NCBI GenBank assembly: GCA_905215645.1
Contig: CAJMQS010000009.1
Coordinates: 7,658-71,657, forward strand
Length of the DNA: 64,000 nt
Source of the DNA: an uncultured bacterium
Lineage (GTDB): Bacteria > Bacillota > Negativicutes > Acidaminococcales > Acidaminococcaceae
Direction: 5' to 3'
Of the stretch, positions 33,266-41,635 are shown in pieces; positions within the stretch are counted from its first letter, which is position 1, and each line of letters begins with the position of its first letter. The translations under genes and the position numbers were made by a program. A model generated the notes under the pieces. That model saw nothing but the letters and a program-made list of their open reading frames with translations, had not been told where the DNA came from and did no database searches.

Positions 33266-34345
33266 TTATTTCCCCAGCGCATCCGCCTGAATGATGGCGG
33301 CATAGAGCTGATCTTCGGTTACATCGGCCACCATGTTATGGATGCTTTCGCCGGGGACGCAGGCTGCTTTGGCGATCTGGCGGATCTGTTCGTCGGTGGT
33401 GATTCCCAATTCGGCCAGGGTGGTGGGCAGCCCCACTTCTTTGCAGAAGCCTTGGACATCCCGGAATTCATCCTCTTCTACCCCTTCCAGCACCAGCTGG
33501 ACCAAGGTGCCGAAGGCCACGCAGTTCCCATGGGGCGCACTATGGCCGCCCAGGGAAGTGATACCATTGTAGAAGGAATGGGCGCAGGCCAGGCCGCCGT
33601 TGTCCGCCCCCACCCCGGACAGGTACACATTGGTTTCGATGATGGCATCCAGGGCCGGAGTCACCACCTGTTTTTCCACGGATTTCTTGGCCTGGGCCCC
33701 GTAATTCCGCAGATTTTCGTAGCACAGTTCACACAGGGCCATGGCAGACCTGGTGATCCCTCCGTTTTCCAGGCTGGGTGCATCGGTACGATAGCAGGCC
33801 CGGGCTTCAAAATAGGTCCCCAAGGCATCCCCCATGCCGGCCACCAGGAATTTCACCGGAGCATGGGCGATTACATAGCTGTCCACCAGCACCCCGTCCG
33901 GATTGTTGGGATAGAACAGGTAGGTGTTAAAGGAACCGTCATCATTGTAAATGACGGAAAGTCCGGTACAGGGAGCATCGGTGGCCACCACGGTAGGGAT
34001 GATCACCACCCGTTTCCCTTCATAATGAGCCGTGGCTTTGGCCGTATCGATGGCGGAACCGCCGCCTACACCGACCACCACGTCGATATTCTCAGCCCGG
34101 ACCATCTTCCGGAATTTTTCGATTTCCCCTACGCTGGAGATTCCTCCGAACACTTCATAATGGCGATGGGTCTCACTGTTCCCAAAGCTCTCTTCCAGTT
34201 TGTCGTGGCAGGTCCGATGGCCGCTCCGGCTGCAGATGAACAGCCAGTTCTTCCACAGATCCTTGAAATAATCATAGAATTCCTTCAGAGCTCCGCTGCC
34301 CTGTACATATTTCAACGGTGCACGCATCAAACGCAGTCTTGCCAT
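33266..34345 (-). CDS. Iron-containing alcohol dehydrogenase, glycerol dehydrogenase-like
   Basis: A 359-residue NAD-dependent dehydrogenase of the group III (GldA-like) family. The nucleotide site is VVVGVGGGSAIDTAKATAHYEG; the metal ligands are in GMGDALGTYFEARA (Asp), ACAHSFYNGI (His) and SAPHGNCVAFG (His). VIIPTVVATDAPCTGLSVIY matches the glycerol dehydrogenase type. It oxidises or reduces a small polyol or ketone; the true substrate cannot be read. It is monocistronic, with GAGGAGG before the start and a long terminator after it. Confidence 0.88.
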   Translation of the reverse strand: MARLRLMRAPLKYVQGSGALKEFYDYFKDLWKNWLFICSRSGHRTCHDKLEESFGNSETHRHYEVFGGISSVGEIEKFRKMVRAENIDVVVGVGGGSAIDTAKATAHYEGKRVVIIPTVVATDAPCTGLSVIYNDDGSFNTYLFYPNNPDGVLVDSYVIAHAPVKFLVAGMGDALGTYFEARACYRTDAPSLENGGITRSAMALCELCYENLRNYGAQAKKSVEKQVVTPALDAIIETNVYLSGVGADNGGLACAHSFYNGITSLGGHSAPHGNCVAFGTLVQLVLEGVEEDEFRDVQGFCKEVGLPTTLAELGITTDEQIRQIAKAACVPGESIHNMVADVTEDQLYAAIIQADALGK

Positions 34346-34586
34346 AACAATCGACCTCCTCGAATGCTGTCTTGAAATGTAGTCTTTCTTGATACAGATT
34401 ATATCATAGATTTAACATTTTTAACAATAATTATTTATTTGAAATTTTATAATGGAAATGATGTGCGTCAAAATGAATCGCCTGTTTTTTCCAAAAATTC
34501 AGTAGGCGGAATTTCAGAAATATGCTACAATGGTTTTACAGAGTTTTTACATTTTGACAGATTCTTTACAAAGGAGGAAGATTTGT
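34346..34586. other. Divergent intergenic region between dehydrogenase and tctC
   Basis: An AT-rich 241-base gap that must hold the promoters of both divergent units. No clear consensus box or operator palindrome was found. Confidence 0.4.
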
Positions 34587-35588
34587 ATGAAACTCAAAAA
34601 ATGGTTGGCCGCTTCCGCCATCTGTGCCCTGGCCCTGGCTGTAGGTGCCTGCGGCGGTGGCAAGAAGACACAGCAGAAGGCGGCCGGCGACTGGAAGCCC
34701 ACCAAGGACATCAAAGTGATCGTGGCCTATAAGGCGGGTTCCGGTACGGATACAGGGGCCCGGGTCCTGTGCAAGGATGCAGAAAAATTCGTGGGCAAGA
34801 CCCTGATCATCGAAAACAAACCCGGTGCGGACGGGAAGATCGGCTGGACGGAACTGTCCAAAGCCAAACCGGACGGCTACACCATCGGCTTCATCAACCT
34901 GCCCACCTACACCACCCTGGCTCTGGCCAAGAACGCCTCTTTTGACGACAAGAGCATCGTCCCCATCTGCAACCATCTGAAAGAGACCGGTGTGGTGGTG
35001 GTCCGGAAAGACAGCCAATTCAACAGCCTGAAAGACTTGGTGGAATACGCCAAGGCCCATCCCGGCGAACTGAAGGCTTCCACCAACGGGGTGCAGGCTT
35101 CCAACCATACGGCAGCCCAACTGCTGTCCACCACGGCCAAGTTCAAATACAACGCGGTGCCTTACGGCGGTACGGCTGACCAACTGCTGGCCCTGCGCCA
35201 GGGCGAAGTGGATTTCTCCTGCGCCAAATTGGGCGATGTGGAACCCCTGATCCGGGGCAACAATGCGGCTCTGAAACTGTTGGGCGTGTTCTCTGAAAAA
35301 CGCCTGGACGACTACAAAGATGTCCCGACCCTGGGTGAACTGGGCTACTACAACAAATGGTATGGCTCCGCCCGTGCCCTGGTGGCTCCCAAAGGCACTC
35401 CGGAAAATATCATCAAATTCTATGAACAGGCTTTCAAGCTGACCATGACCGACGAACAGACCATCCGGGACCACAAGAATGCCGGACTGGAACTCCACTA
35501 TATGGACAGCAAGGAACTGGGCAAACTGATCCAGGACCAGATGACCTTCTGCAAAGACGTGGTCAGCAAACTGTACAAAGATGCCTGA
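34587..35588 (+). CDS. tctC: Tripartite tricarboxylate transporter substrate-binding lipoprotein (TctC/Bug)
   Basis: A 333-residue periplasmic binding protein of the Bug/TctC family. The lipoprotein signal MKLKKWLAASAICALALAVGAC gives Cys22. Family features: IKVIVAYKAGSGTDTGARVL, VENKPGADGKIGW-like ENKPGADGKIGWTE, GVQASNHTAAQLL and AVPYGGTADQLLALRQGEVDFS. It captures a carboxylate in the periplasm and delivers it to TctAB. The start at 34587 has AAGGAGG 10 bases upstream. It leads the operon tctC-tctB-tctA. Confidence 0.93.
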   Translation: MKLKKWLAASAICALALAVGACGGGKKTQQKAAGDWKPTKDIKVIVAYKAGSGTDTGARVLCKDAEKFVGKTLIIENKPGADGKIGWTELSKAKPDGYTIGFINLPTYTTLALAKNASFDDKSIVPICNHLKETGVVVVRKDSQFNSLKDLVEYAKAHPGELKASTNGVQASNHTAAQLLSTTAKFKYNAVPYGGTADQLLALRQGEVDFSCAKLGDVEPLIRGNNAALKLLGVFSEKRLDDYKDVPTLGELGYYNKWYGSARALVAPKGTPENIIKFYEQAFKLTMTDEQTIRDHKNAGLELHYMDSKELGKLIQDQMTFCKDVVSKLYKDA

Positions 35589-35663
35589 CCGTCCAACCAT
35601 CTGAACATGCAATCTGGAAAGGGGCTGCTTCTGGGCAGCCCCCCTGTCTGAGGGGAAACCATT

Positions 35664-36122
35664 ATGAAAAAATCGGAACTCAGTGTCGTCATCTTCATGC
35701 TGGGATTCTGTGCCTTCTTTTTTTATGAGACACTGCAGCTGCCGCCTGCAGCACAGAGCTATCCCAAATTCGTCATCGGCCTCTTGGCCGTCCTGACCCT
35801 GATGCAGCTGGTAAAAATGGCCTGCAGCTGCCATGGGCACTTTACCGTCATCAACGATCTGCCGGAAGTCTGGACCAATTTCCTGCCGAAACAGTTCTTC
35901 ACATTCTTGGGTGCATCGATTCTTTTCTTCATCTTGATGATCTTTATCGGATTCTATCCTTCTGCCATCATCTATCTATTATTCATGATGCACTTCTTCC
36001 ATATCGAAAAGAAATACATGGCCATCACCGTCCTGGTCCTGATGGTCCTGATCTATGTGGTCTTCAGCGAGTTTTTGGCCGTACCTCTGCCGGATGGCCT
36101 GCTGGTTGAAGAACTGCTGTAG
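35664..36122 (+). CDS. tctB: Tripartite tricarboxylate transporter small membrane subunit TctB
   Basis: A 152-residue protein with four hydrophobic segments (VVIFMLGFCAFFFYETLQLP, FVIGLLAVLTLMQLVKMA, FFTFLGASILFFILMIFIGFYPSAIIYLLFMMHFF, MAITVLVLMVLIYVVFSEFL), the known layout of TctB. The PxxxQxYPKFV-like segment (PPAAQSYPKFVIG) near residue 30 is common in the family. It lies 75 bases after tctC and 18 before tctA, and works with TctA as the sodium- or proton-driven permease. Confidence 0.9.
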   Translation: MKKSELSVVIFMLGFCAFFFYETLQLPPAAQSYPKFVIGLLAVLTLMQLVKMACSCHGHFTVINDLPEVWTNFLPKQFFTFLGASILFFILMIFIGFYPSAIIYLLFMMHFFHIEKKYMAITVLVLMVLIYVVFSEFLAVPLPDGLLVEELL

Positions 36123-36140
36123 GAAGCGAGGGATGGATAA

Positions 36141-37703
36141 ATGGAAAATCAATATGCATTGATGGCCATGGGATTCGTCAACGCGCTTTCTCCCATGAAC
36201 ATCGTCATCATGATCGCCAGCGTGACCATGGGGATCATCATCGGCTGTATGCCCGGTCTTTCCGCGGCCATGGGGGTGGCCCTGCTGCTGCCTCTCACTT
36301 TTGGCATGGAGCCTTCTGCGGGCCTCATCATGCTGGGGGGCATCTACTGCGGAGCCATCTTCGGCGGATCCATTTCCGCTATCTTGATCCACACCCCCGG
36401 TACCCCGGCCTCGGCGGCTACAGCCATCGACGGCTATGCCATGACCCTGAAAGGGAAAGCCGGGAAAGCGTTAGCCACTGCCTGTATCGCCTCTTTCTGG
36501 GGCGGTCTCCTGAGCTGCATCTCCCTGTATTTCTTTGCCCCGCCCCTGGCCAAACTGGCTATGGAATTCGGCAGCCCGGAATATTTTTGGCTGAGCCTTT
36601 TCGGCCTCACCATCATCGCCGGGATCAATACAGATTCCATGATCCTGGGGCTCATGTCCGGGGCCTTCGGGCTGGTGCTCTCCACCATCGGTATGGATCC
36701 CATGCAGGGCGTGGAACGGTTCATGTTCGGCCAGGATTCCCTGTATAACGGTATCAACATCACCTGTGCCCTGATCGGGCTCTTTTCCATGAGCCAGGCC
36801 TTCATCCTGGCAGAAAAGGCCATCGTGAAGCGGGCCAAAGCGGCAAAGTTCAGCGACCGGATCATGCTGAGCCTCCAGGAAATGAAACAGATCACCCCCA
36901 CGGTGCTCCGGAGCTGGATCATCGGGAACATCATCGGGATCCTGCCGGGGGCCGGTGCCTCCATCGCCTGCTTCCTGGGCTACAACGAAGCCAAACGGTT
37001 CTCCAAGCATCCGGAAGAATTCGGTAAAGGCTCCATTGAAGGAATCGCTGGTTCTGAAGCCGCCAACAACGCGGTGACCGGCGGTTCCCTGATCCCCACC
37101 CTGACCTTGGGGATCCCTGGGGAAAGCGTAACGGCGGTGCTCATGGGCGGACTGATCATCCACGGACTCCAGCCGGGACCGGAACTCTTTACAAAGTATG
37201 CTCCCATGACGTATACTTTCTTTGGCGGGTTCGTAGTGATCCAGTTCTTCATGCTGCTCATCGGGCTGATCGGCTGCCGGCTGTTCGCCAAGATTGCCCG
37301 GGTGTCCGATGCCATCCTGATTCCCAGCATCTTCGTATTGTGCGTGGTGGGCTCTTTTGCCATCAACAACAGTGCTTTTGATGTAAAGGTCATGTTCGTA
37401 TTCGGGATCATCGGGTATCTCATGCGGAAATGCAACATGAACACTGCGGCGGTGGTGCTGGCCCTGATCCTGGGGCCGCTGGGCGAAAAAGGACTGCGGC
37501 GGAGCCTGAGCCTTTCCGGTGGGGATACCAGCATCCTGCTTTCCACCAACATCTGCAAGATCCTGCTGGCCCTGTGCCTCTTGTCCCTGCTTTCTCCTTT
37601 TGTGATGAAGTTCTTCAAGAAGGAAAAGAAAGCGGACGAAGCGGTCCTGGCTGAGGAAAACAAAGAAATCGACGAAGCCAGCAAGAAAAACGAAAAGAAA
37701 TAA
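36141..37703 (+). CDS. tctA: Tripartite tricarboxylate transporter large permease TctA
   Basis: A 520-residue inner-membrane permease with 11-12 hydrophobic segments. Family signatures: MPGLSAAMGVALLLPLTFG near residue 38, YCGAIFGGSISAILIHTPGTPASAATAIDGY, GSEAANNAVTGGSLIPTLTLGIPG near 310, and the charged cytoplasmic C-terminal tail (KKEKKADEAVLAEENKE). It completes the TctCBA carboxylate importer. The substrate could be citrate or another di- or tricarboxylate; A. fermentans and its relatives are reported to ferment citrate or trans-aconitate, which would fit. Confidence 0.95.
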   Translation: MENQYALMAMGFVNALSPMNIVIMIASVTMGIIIGCMPGLSAAMGVALLLPLTFGMEPSAGLIMLGGIYCGAIFGGSISAILIHTPGTPASAATAIDGYAMTLKGKAGKALATACIASFWGGLLSCISLYFFAPPLAKLAMEFGSPEYFWLSLFGLTIIAGINTDSMILGLMSGAFGLVLSTIGMDPMQGVERFMFGQDSLYNGINITCALIGLFSMSQAFILAEKAIVKRAKAAKFSDRIMLSLQEMKQITPTVLRSWIIGNIIGILPGAGASIACFLGYNEAKRFSKHPEEFGKGSIEGIAGSEAANNAVTGGSLIPTLTLGIPGESVTAVLMGGLIIHGLQPGPELFTKYAPMTYTFFGGFVVIQFFMLLIGLIGCRLFAKIARVSDAILIPSIFVLCVVGSFAINNSAFDVKVMFVFGIIGYLMRKCNMNTAAVVLALILGPLGEKGLRRSLSLSGGDTSILLSTNICKILLALCLLSLLSPFVMKFFKKEKKADEAVLAEENKEIDEASKKNEKK

Positions 37704-37760
37704 AAAGCGCCTTCTCACATCAAAAGACCCCTTGCGATGGAAGACGGACGGAGATTTCAA

Positions 37761-37791
37761 GGGGGTGCTGCACGCAAAGTGCAGCACCCCC
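37761..37791. terminator. Hairpin between tctA and the following unit
   Basis: A perfect 13-bp stem GGGGGTGCTGCAC (37761-37773) / GTGCAGCACCCCC (37779-37791), loop GCAAA. No T-run follows on either strand, so efficiency is uncertain. A variant of the GTCAACGGTC repeat (GTCAATTGTCAATGGCC) follows at 37793-37809. Confidence 0.6.
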
Positions 37792-37824
37792 TGTCAATTG
37801 TCAATGGCCAAAGGAGGTCTTTTT

Positions 37825-38100
37825 ATGGAAGAAACACGTGTGGCGATCTTAGGCATCATCGTGGAGGACCCGGATGCGGTGGAAGAACTGAACGGCATCC
37901 TCCATGATTTCGGTCCCTATGTGATCGGCCGGATGGGCATCCCCTACCATGCCCGGAATATCCACATCATCAGCGTGGTGGTGGATGCACCCCAGGATAT
38001 CATCAGCAATCTTTCCGGGAAGATCGGAAAACTGAAAGGGGTCTCTTCCAAGACGGCCTATGCCAAGGTCACCCCGGGCCATGAGAACCATGAAGGGTAA
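37825..38100 (+). CDS. TM1266-type small ACT-like regulator (iron-only hydrogenase system family)
   Basis: A 91-residue protein whose whole length matches the TM1266 family, annotated as putative regulators of iron-only hydrogenase systems: RVAILGIIVEDPDAVEELNGILHDFG, VIGRMGIPYHARNIHIISVVVDAP, and the C-terminal GKIGKLKGVSSKTAYAKV. The fold is ACT/NikR-C-like and usually binds a small ligand. The start at 37825 follows a strong AAGGAGG. It overlaps the next gene, an ABC permease, by 20 bases, so it may control or sense the substrate of that transporter. No hydrogenase gene lies in the window. Confidence 0.85.
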   Translation: MEETRVAILGIIVEDPDAVEELNGILHDFGPYVIGRMGIPYHARNIHIISVVVDAPQDIISNLSGKIGKLKGVSSKTAYAKVTPGHENHEG

Positions 38101-38833
38101 ACTGCATTTTTTCCTGCCCTTCCTGGCGGTCTTCCTCCTGTGGGAGTACGTCGCATCCCAGGGCTTCTGGAGCAGCTACATCCTGCCCTCCCCGGCTCGG
38201 GTCTGGGGCACCCTGCTCCACATGCTGGATAACGGGGAACTGTTCCGCCATATCCGGATCAGCCTCCAGCGGATCTTGTGGGGATTTGCCTGGGCCCTTT
38301 TGGCCAGCTGCCTGCTCAGCAGCCTGAACCTGCTCTTTCCCCGGCTCCGGAACTGTTACAGCGGCCTGTTGGAAGTATTCCGCCACGTACCGCCCCTTTC
38401 CTTGATTCCCCTGCTGATCCTTTGGTTCGGCATCGGAGAACTGCCCAAGACCATCATCATCGTGCTGGCTTCTTTTTTCCCCATGTATCTCAATATGGAT
38501 GACGGATTCCGCCGCTGCGACCGGAAACTGCTGGAAGTGGGCCAGATGCTGGGCTTTTCCCCCTGGAAATCCCTGTGGAAGATCCGGTTGCCTGCGGCTC
38601 TGCCAGGGATCCTCACGGGGCTCCGGGTCGGTATGGGTTACAGCCTCCGGGCCATCATCGGAGCGGAAATGATTGCCGCCGACAGCGGACTGGGGTTCCT
38701 GATCTTGGACGCCCAGGCCATGAGCCGCAGCGATAAGGTCATCATCGGGATCCTGGCCATCGGTGCCTTGGGGCTGGTGCTGGACGGGATCTTCGCACTG
38801 GTGGAAAGGAAGGTACTCTGTTGGATGCGCTGA
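38081..38833 (+). CDS. ABC transporter permease (SsuC/TauC/ThiX type)
   Basis: A 250-residue membrane subunit with six hydrophobic segments. LPSPARVWGTLLHML near the N-terminus, EVFRHVPPLSLIPLLILWFGIGELPK, the EAA loop EVGQMLGFSPWKSLWKIRLPAALPGILTGLRVGMG and AIIGAEMIAADSGLGFLI are characteristic of the sulfonate, taurine and pyrimidine-precursor importers. Starts at 38081 or 38090 both lie inside the end of the TM1266-like gene. It overlaps the ATPase gene by 13 bases. Substrate unknown. Confidence 0.9.
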   Translation: MRTMKGKLHFFLPFLAVFLLWEYVASQGFWSSYILPSPARVWGTLLHMLDNGELFRHIRISLQRILWGFAWALLASCLLSSLNLLFPRLRNCYSGLLEVFRHVPPLSLIPLLILWFGIGELPKTIIIVLASFFPMYLNMDDGFRRCDRKLLEVGQMLGFSPWKSLWKIRLPAALPGILTGLRVGMGYSLRAIIGAEMIAADSGLGFLILDAQAMSRSDKVIIGILAIGALGLVLDGIFALVERKVLCWMR

Positions 38834-39507
38834 AACTGGACCACATCACCAAAACCTACGGCCCCCGAGTGGTGCTCCGGGACCTTTCCCTTGCCCTCTC
38901 GCCCCAGGAATGTACGGTGATCCTGGGGAAGAGCGGCTGCGGGAAGACCACCCTGCTCCGGCTCCTGGCCGGCCTGGAACAGCCGGATACCGGAACCGTC
39001 AGCCGTCCTGCCAGCCTGAAATTGGGCATGATGTTCCAAGAAGCCCGGCTCTTTCCCTGGCTCACCTGCCGGGAGAACATCGCCCTGGGCCTCCCTAAAG
39101 GCAGCAGCTCTAAGGAAGTGGACCATTGGCTCAGCCTGGTGCAGCTGATGGAAGCCGCGGATCAGTACCCAGCCCAGCTGTCCGGCGGTATGCAGCAGCG
39201 GGCGTCCCTGGCCCGGACCCTGGCCATGCACAGCGGGCTGATCCTGATGGATGAGCCCTTTGCGGCCCTGGACTACTTCACCCGGGCCCAGCTCCAGCAG
39301 GAACTCCGGTCCATGGTAGAACGGCTGTCCATGGGGGTGGTGCTGGTGACCCATAATGTGGATGAAGCCCTGACCCTAGGGGACCGGCTGCTGATTCTAA
39401 GGGAAGGGACCATGGTCTGGGAAGAACGGCTGCCCCCAGGGAAACGGGACTTGCTCTCCCCCAGCCTGATCGCTGTCAAAAAGCGGCTGCTGGAGGAATT
39501 GGCATAA
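38821..39507 (+). CDS. ABC transporter ATP-binding protein (SsuB/TauB type)
   Basis: A 228-residue ATPase of the nitrate/sulfonate/taurine group. Walker A GKSGCGKTTLLRLLAGLEQPDTG, Q-loop MMFQEARLFPWLTCRENIALG, signature LSGGMQQRASLARTLA, Walker B LILMDEPFAALDYFTR and the H-loop LVTHNVDEAL are all present. The start is a TTG at 38821 with GGAAGG 8 bases upstream, inside the end of the permease gene; no in-frame ATG lies nearby. It energises the permease encoded just before it. Confidence 0.92.
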   Translation: MDALKLDHITKTYGPRVVLRDLSLALSPQECTVILGKSGCGKTTLLRLLAGLEQPDTGTVSRPASLKLGMMFQEARLFPWLTCRENIALGLPKGSSSKEVDHWLSLVQLMEAADQYPAQLSGGMQQRASLARTLAMHSGLILMDEPFAALDYFTRAQLQQELRSMVERLSMGVVLVTHNVDEALTLGDRLLILREGTMVWEERLPPGKRDLLSPSLIAVKKRLLEELA

Positions 39508-39563
39508 AGGCTGCCGCAAACAGCCACCATCAAATTTTCTGTCACATGAAAGGATCTGTTACC

Positions 39564-40538
39564 ATGTCTTTGAAGAAAAAACTTTCTGTACTCCTGGCCT
39601 GCTGCCTGGTGGCGGCAGGGACTCTGACTGCTGGGTGCGGCAGTGACAAATCTGCCCAGAAGGCAGCTGCCCCCAAAGTGGACAAAGTGAGCATCACCTA
39701 TGTCCAGGCCCCTCTTAACGTGCCTTCCATCGTGGAAAAAGCCAATCAGAGCTTTGAAAAGAAATTCAAAGAAAAGAACATCACGGCTTCTTATTCTACC
39801 ATCACTTCCGGAGCCGACCAGACCGCTGCCTTGGCCAGCGGGGATATCCAGTTCCTGAACTGCGTAGGTGGCTCTTCCGTTCTCCTGAGTGCAGCCAACG
39901 GCAACGACATCAAGATCATCAGCCTCTATTCCCAGGCCCCCAAAGCCTTCAAGCTGTTTTCCAAAGACGGCAGCATCCAAAGTGCAGCTGACCTGAAGGG
40001 CAAGACCATTGCCGGACCCAAGGGAACCATCCTCCACGAACTGCTGGCTGCCTACCTCCAGAAGGCCGGTCTTTCCATGAAGGATGTGAAATTCGTTTCC
40101 ATGGGCCTGCCGGCTGCCGCTTCCGCCCTGGAAAACGGCAGCGCCGACTGTGCCCTCCTGGCGGGCCCCCTGGCTTACAACGTGGAAAAGAAGGGTATGC
40201 ATGTGGTCACCACCGGGGATGGCCTGGTTTCCGGCTTGACCGTCACCGCCGTCAGTGGCAAGTTCTATAAGGAACACAAGGACCTGGTAGATACCTTCCT
40301 GGCCGTCCAGAAAGAAACTCTGGACTTCATGAAGAAGAATCCGGACAAAGCCCTGGAAATGACCGCCAAGGCCACGGAACTGAAACCGGAAGCCGTCAAG
40401 GAAATGTATCCTCTCTACGACTTCAGCATGACCATCACCCCGGAAGCCATCGCTTCCCTGAAAAAGACCCAGGATTTCCTGGTCGCCTCGGGCATGATGG
40501 AAAAGAAAGTGGATGTGGATGGATTGTTTGTAAAGTAA
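39564..40538 (+). CDS. ABC transporter substrate-binding lipoprotein (NMT1/SsuA type)
   Basis: A 324-residue binding protein. Lipoprotein signal: MSLKKKLSVLLACCLVAAGT then LTAGC. The mature fold is type-II periplasmic binding, of the SsuA/NMT1-like kind: ITYVQAPLNVPSIVEKANQ, FLNCVGGSSVLLSAANGNDIKII, DLKGKTIAGPKGTILHELLAAYLQKAG and GSADCALLAGPLAYNVEKK. The TVAGPKGT-like loop differs from sulfonate binders, so the ligand is open. The ATG at 39564 is preferred to one at 39546 on the basis of ribosome-site spacing and signal-peptide shape. It ends the TM1266-permease-ATPase-binding protein operon. Confidence 0.9.
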   Translation: MSLKKKLSVLLACCLVAAGTLTAGCGSDKSAQKAAAPKVDKVSITYVQAPLNVPSIVEKANQSFEKKFKEKNITASYSTITSGADQTAALASGDIQFLNCVGGSSVLLSAANGNDIKIISLYSQAPKAFKLFSKDGSIQSAADLKGKTIAGPKGTILHELLAAYLQKAGLSMKDVKFVSMGLPAAASALENGSADCALLAGPLAYNVEKKGMHVVTTGDGLVSGLTVTAVSGKFYKEHKDLVDTFLAVQKETLDFMKKNPDKALEMTAKATELKPEAVKEMYPLYDFSMTITPEAIASLKKTQDFLVASGMMEKKVDVDGLFVK

Positions 40539-40588
40539 AAAAAAATAGGGGTGTTGCACGTTGCGTGCAACACCCCTATTTTTTTTAC
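40539..40588. terminator. Strong bidirectional terminator
   Basis: A long stem AAAATAGGGGTGTTGCACG / CGTGCAACACCCCTATTTT around a TTG loop, with A-runs to the left and T-runs to the right, so it works on both strands. It separates the convergent ABC operon (plus) and exonuclease gene (minus). Confidence 0.9.
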
Positions 40589-41259
40589 CATAAACTCAAC
40601 TGTTCCTCTTCTCCCTTTCCTTGGATCTTCTTCCGCACTTCTTCCAAAAAGGCCTGGGGAGAGGGATACTGGCGGCGCACATCCTGTTTCATTTTTTGGA
40701 AACAGGCTTCTGTGGTCTCCACATCGCTGAGAGCCCGGTGGGCGTCCTGGTTCACCACATGGTACCAGGACGCCAGGTTGTTCAGCCGGTGGTGGGGCCA
40801 CAGGGGAAACAAGGTCTGGGCCATGGGCAGCAGATCCACCCAGTCATTGGCCAGGGGCCGATAGAGCTGCTCCTGGAACTGCTGCTGGAGGAACCCCATG
40901 TCGAAGCCCACATTATAGCCCACCACCACCCGGCTGTCCAGGAACCGTCCAAAGGCTTCCAGCGCCTGCCGGGGCTGGGGAGCAGCGGCCAGCATCTCAT
41001 CGGTGATGCCGGTGAGCTGGGTGATGAAAGGAGAAACATAATGGCCGGACAAGGGAGTCCGGGGCTGGATCAGGGTGGAAAAAGTCCTCTCCCGCTTCCC
41101 CTGGACCACTTCCAGGGCCCCGATCTCAATGATCTGGTCCCGTTCCGGATCGAGCCCGGTGGTTTCCAGATCCACCACCACATAAGTTTCCGGAAAGGCC
41201 AGCTGACTCCTGCCAGTACCCGGCAGGGTCCCAGCAAAAGATTTTTCCTGTTTTTTCAT
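40585..41259 (-). CDS. 3'-5' exonuclease, DnaQ/PolC epsilon family
   Basis: A 224-residue DEDDh exonuclease. ExoI motif VVVDLETTGLDPERDQIIEIGAL, ExoII VVGYNVGFDMGFLQQQF and ExoIII HRALSDVETTEACF are complete. It could proofread DNA synthesis or act in repair as a stand-alone epsilon-like protein. Its stop lies within the shared terminator. The spacing of 17 bases to the upstream HMA gene suggests cotranscription, though the functions are unrelated. Confidence 0.92.
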   Translation of the reverse strand: MKKQEKSFAGTLPGTGRSQLAFPETYVVVDLETTGLDPERDQIIEIGALEVVQGKRERTFSTLIQPRTPLSGHYVSPFITQLTGITDEMLAAAPQPRQALEAFGRFLDSRVVVGYNVGFDMGFLQQQFQEQLYRPLANDWVDLLPMAQTLFPLWPHHRLNNLASWYHVVNQDAHRALSDVETTEACFQKMKQDVRRQYPSPQAFLEEVRKKIQGKGEEEQLSLW

Positions 41260-41276
41260 ATGATATCCTACTGCTT

Positions 41277-41537
41277 TCAGCCAAACAAACGGGCAAAGAA
41301 TCCCTTCTTCTTTTCGTAAGGTTCAACTTTATAACTGGTGACCTGATACCCCGTCTGGTCGATGACTTTCCGGATTTTTTCCTCTTCGATGGGTTTTTCC
41401 GCAATGATGTCCGTTTCCTTTTTGGAACGGGAAGAAGAAACCGAATCTACGGAAAACGCATTCCGGATTGCATCGTTGATATGGGATTCACACATGCCGC
41501 AGGCCATGCCTTCGACACCAACAATCATTTTAACCAT
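41277..41537 (-). CDS. Heavy-metal-associated domain protein, CopZ-like
   Basis: An 86-residue cytoplasmic protein with one HMA domain: IVGVEGMACGMCESHINDAIRN carries the CxxC (GMACGMC) and the rest has the beta-alpha-beta pattern ending in IDQTGYQVTSYKV. A basic/aromatic tail (EKKKGFFARLFG) is unusual and might attach to a membrane. The GMxCxMC type is common in copper chaperones. No copper ATPase lies next to it, but a palindrome of copper-regulator type precedes the start. The start has AAGGAGG 7 bases upstream. Confidence 0.85.
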   Translation of the reverse strand: MVKMIVGVEGMACGMCESHINDAIRNAFSVDSVSSSRSKKETDIIAEKPIEEEKIRKVIDQTGYQVTSYKVEPYEKKKGFFARLFG

Positions 41538-41555
41538 CGTCCATCCTCCTTGCTG

Positions 41556-41583
41556 GAATACCCTATACCTCGTATGGGTATTC
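41556..41583 (-). promoter_or_regulatory. Candidate CsoR/CopY-type copper operator
   Basis: An inverted repeat GAATACCC (41556-41563) / GGGTATTC (41576-41583) with a 12-base centre that itself contains TATACC. ATACCC...GGGTAT is the general form of copper-responsive CsoR sites. It lies 19-46 bases upstream of the CopZ-like start codon. The regulator is not in the window. Confidence 0.5.
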
Positions 41584-41635
41584 CGCGTCCTTAATTATAG
41601 TAGAATCCTAGGATTTGTCAAGGAGGAATTCTCTC

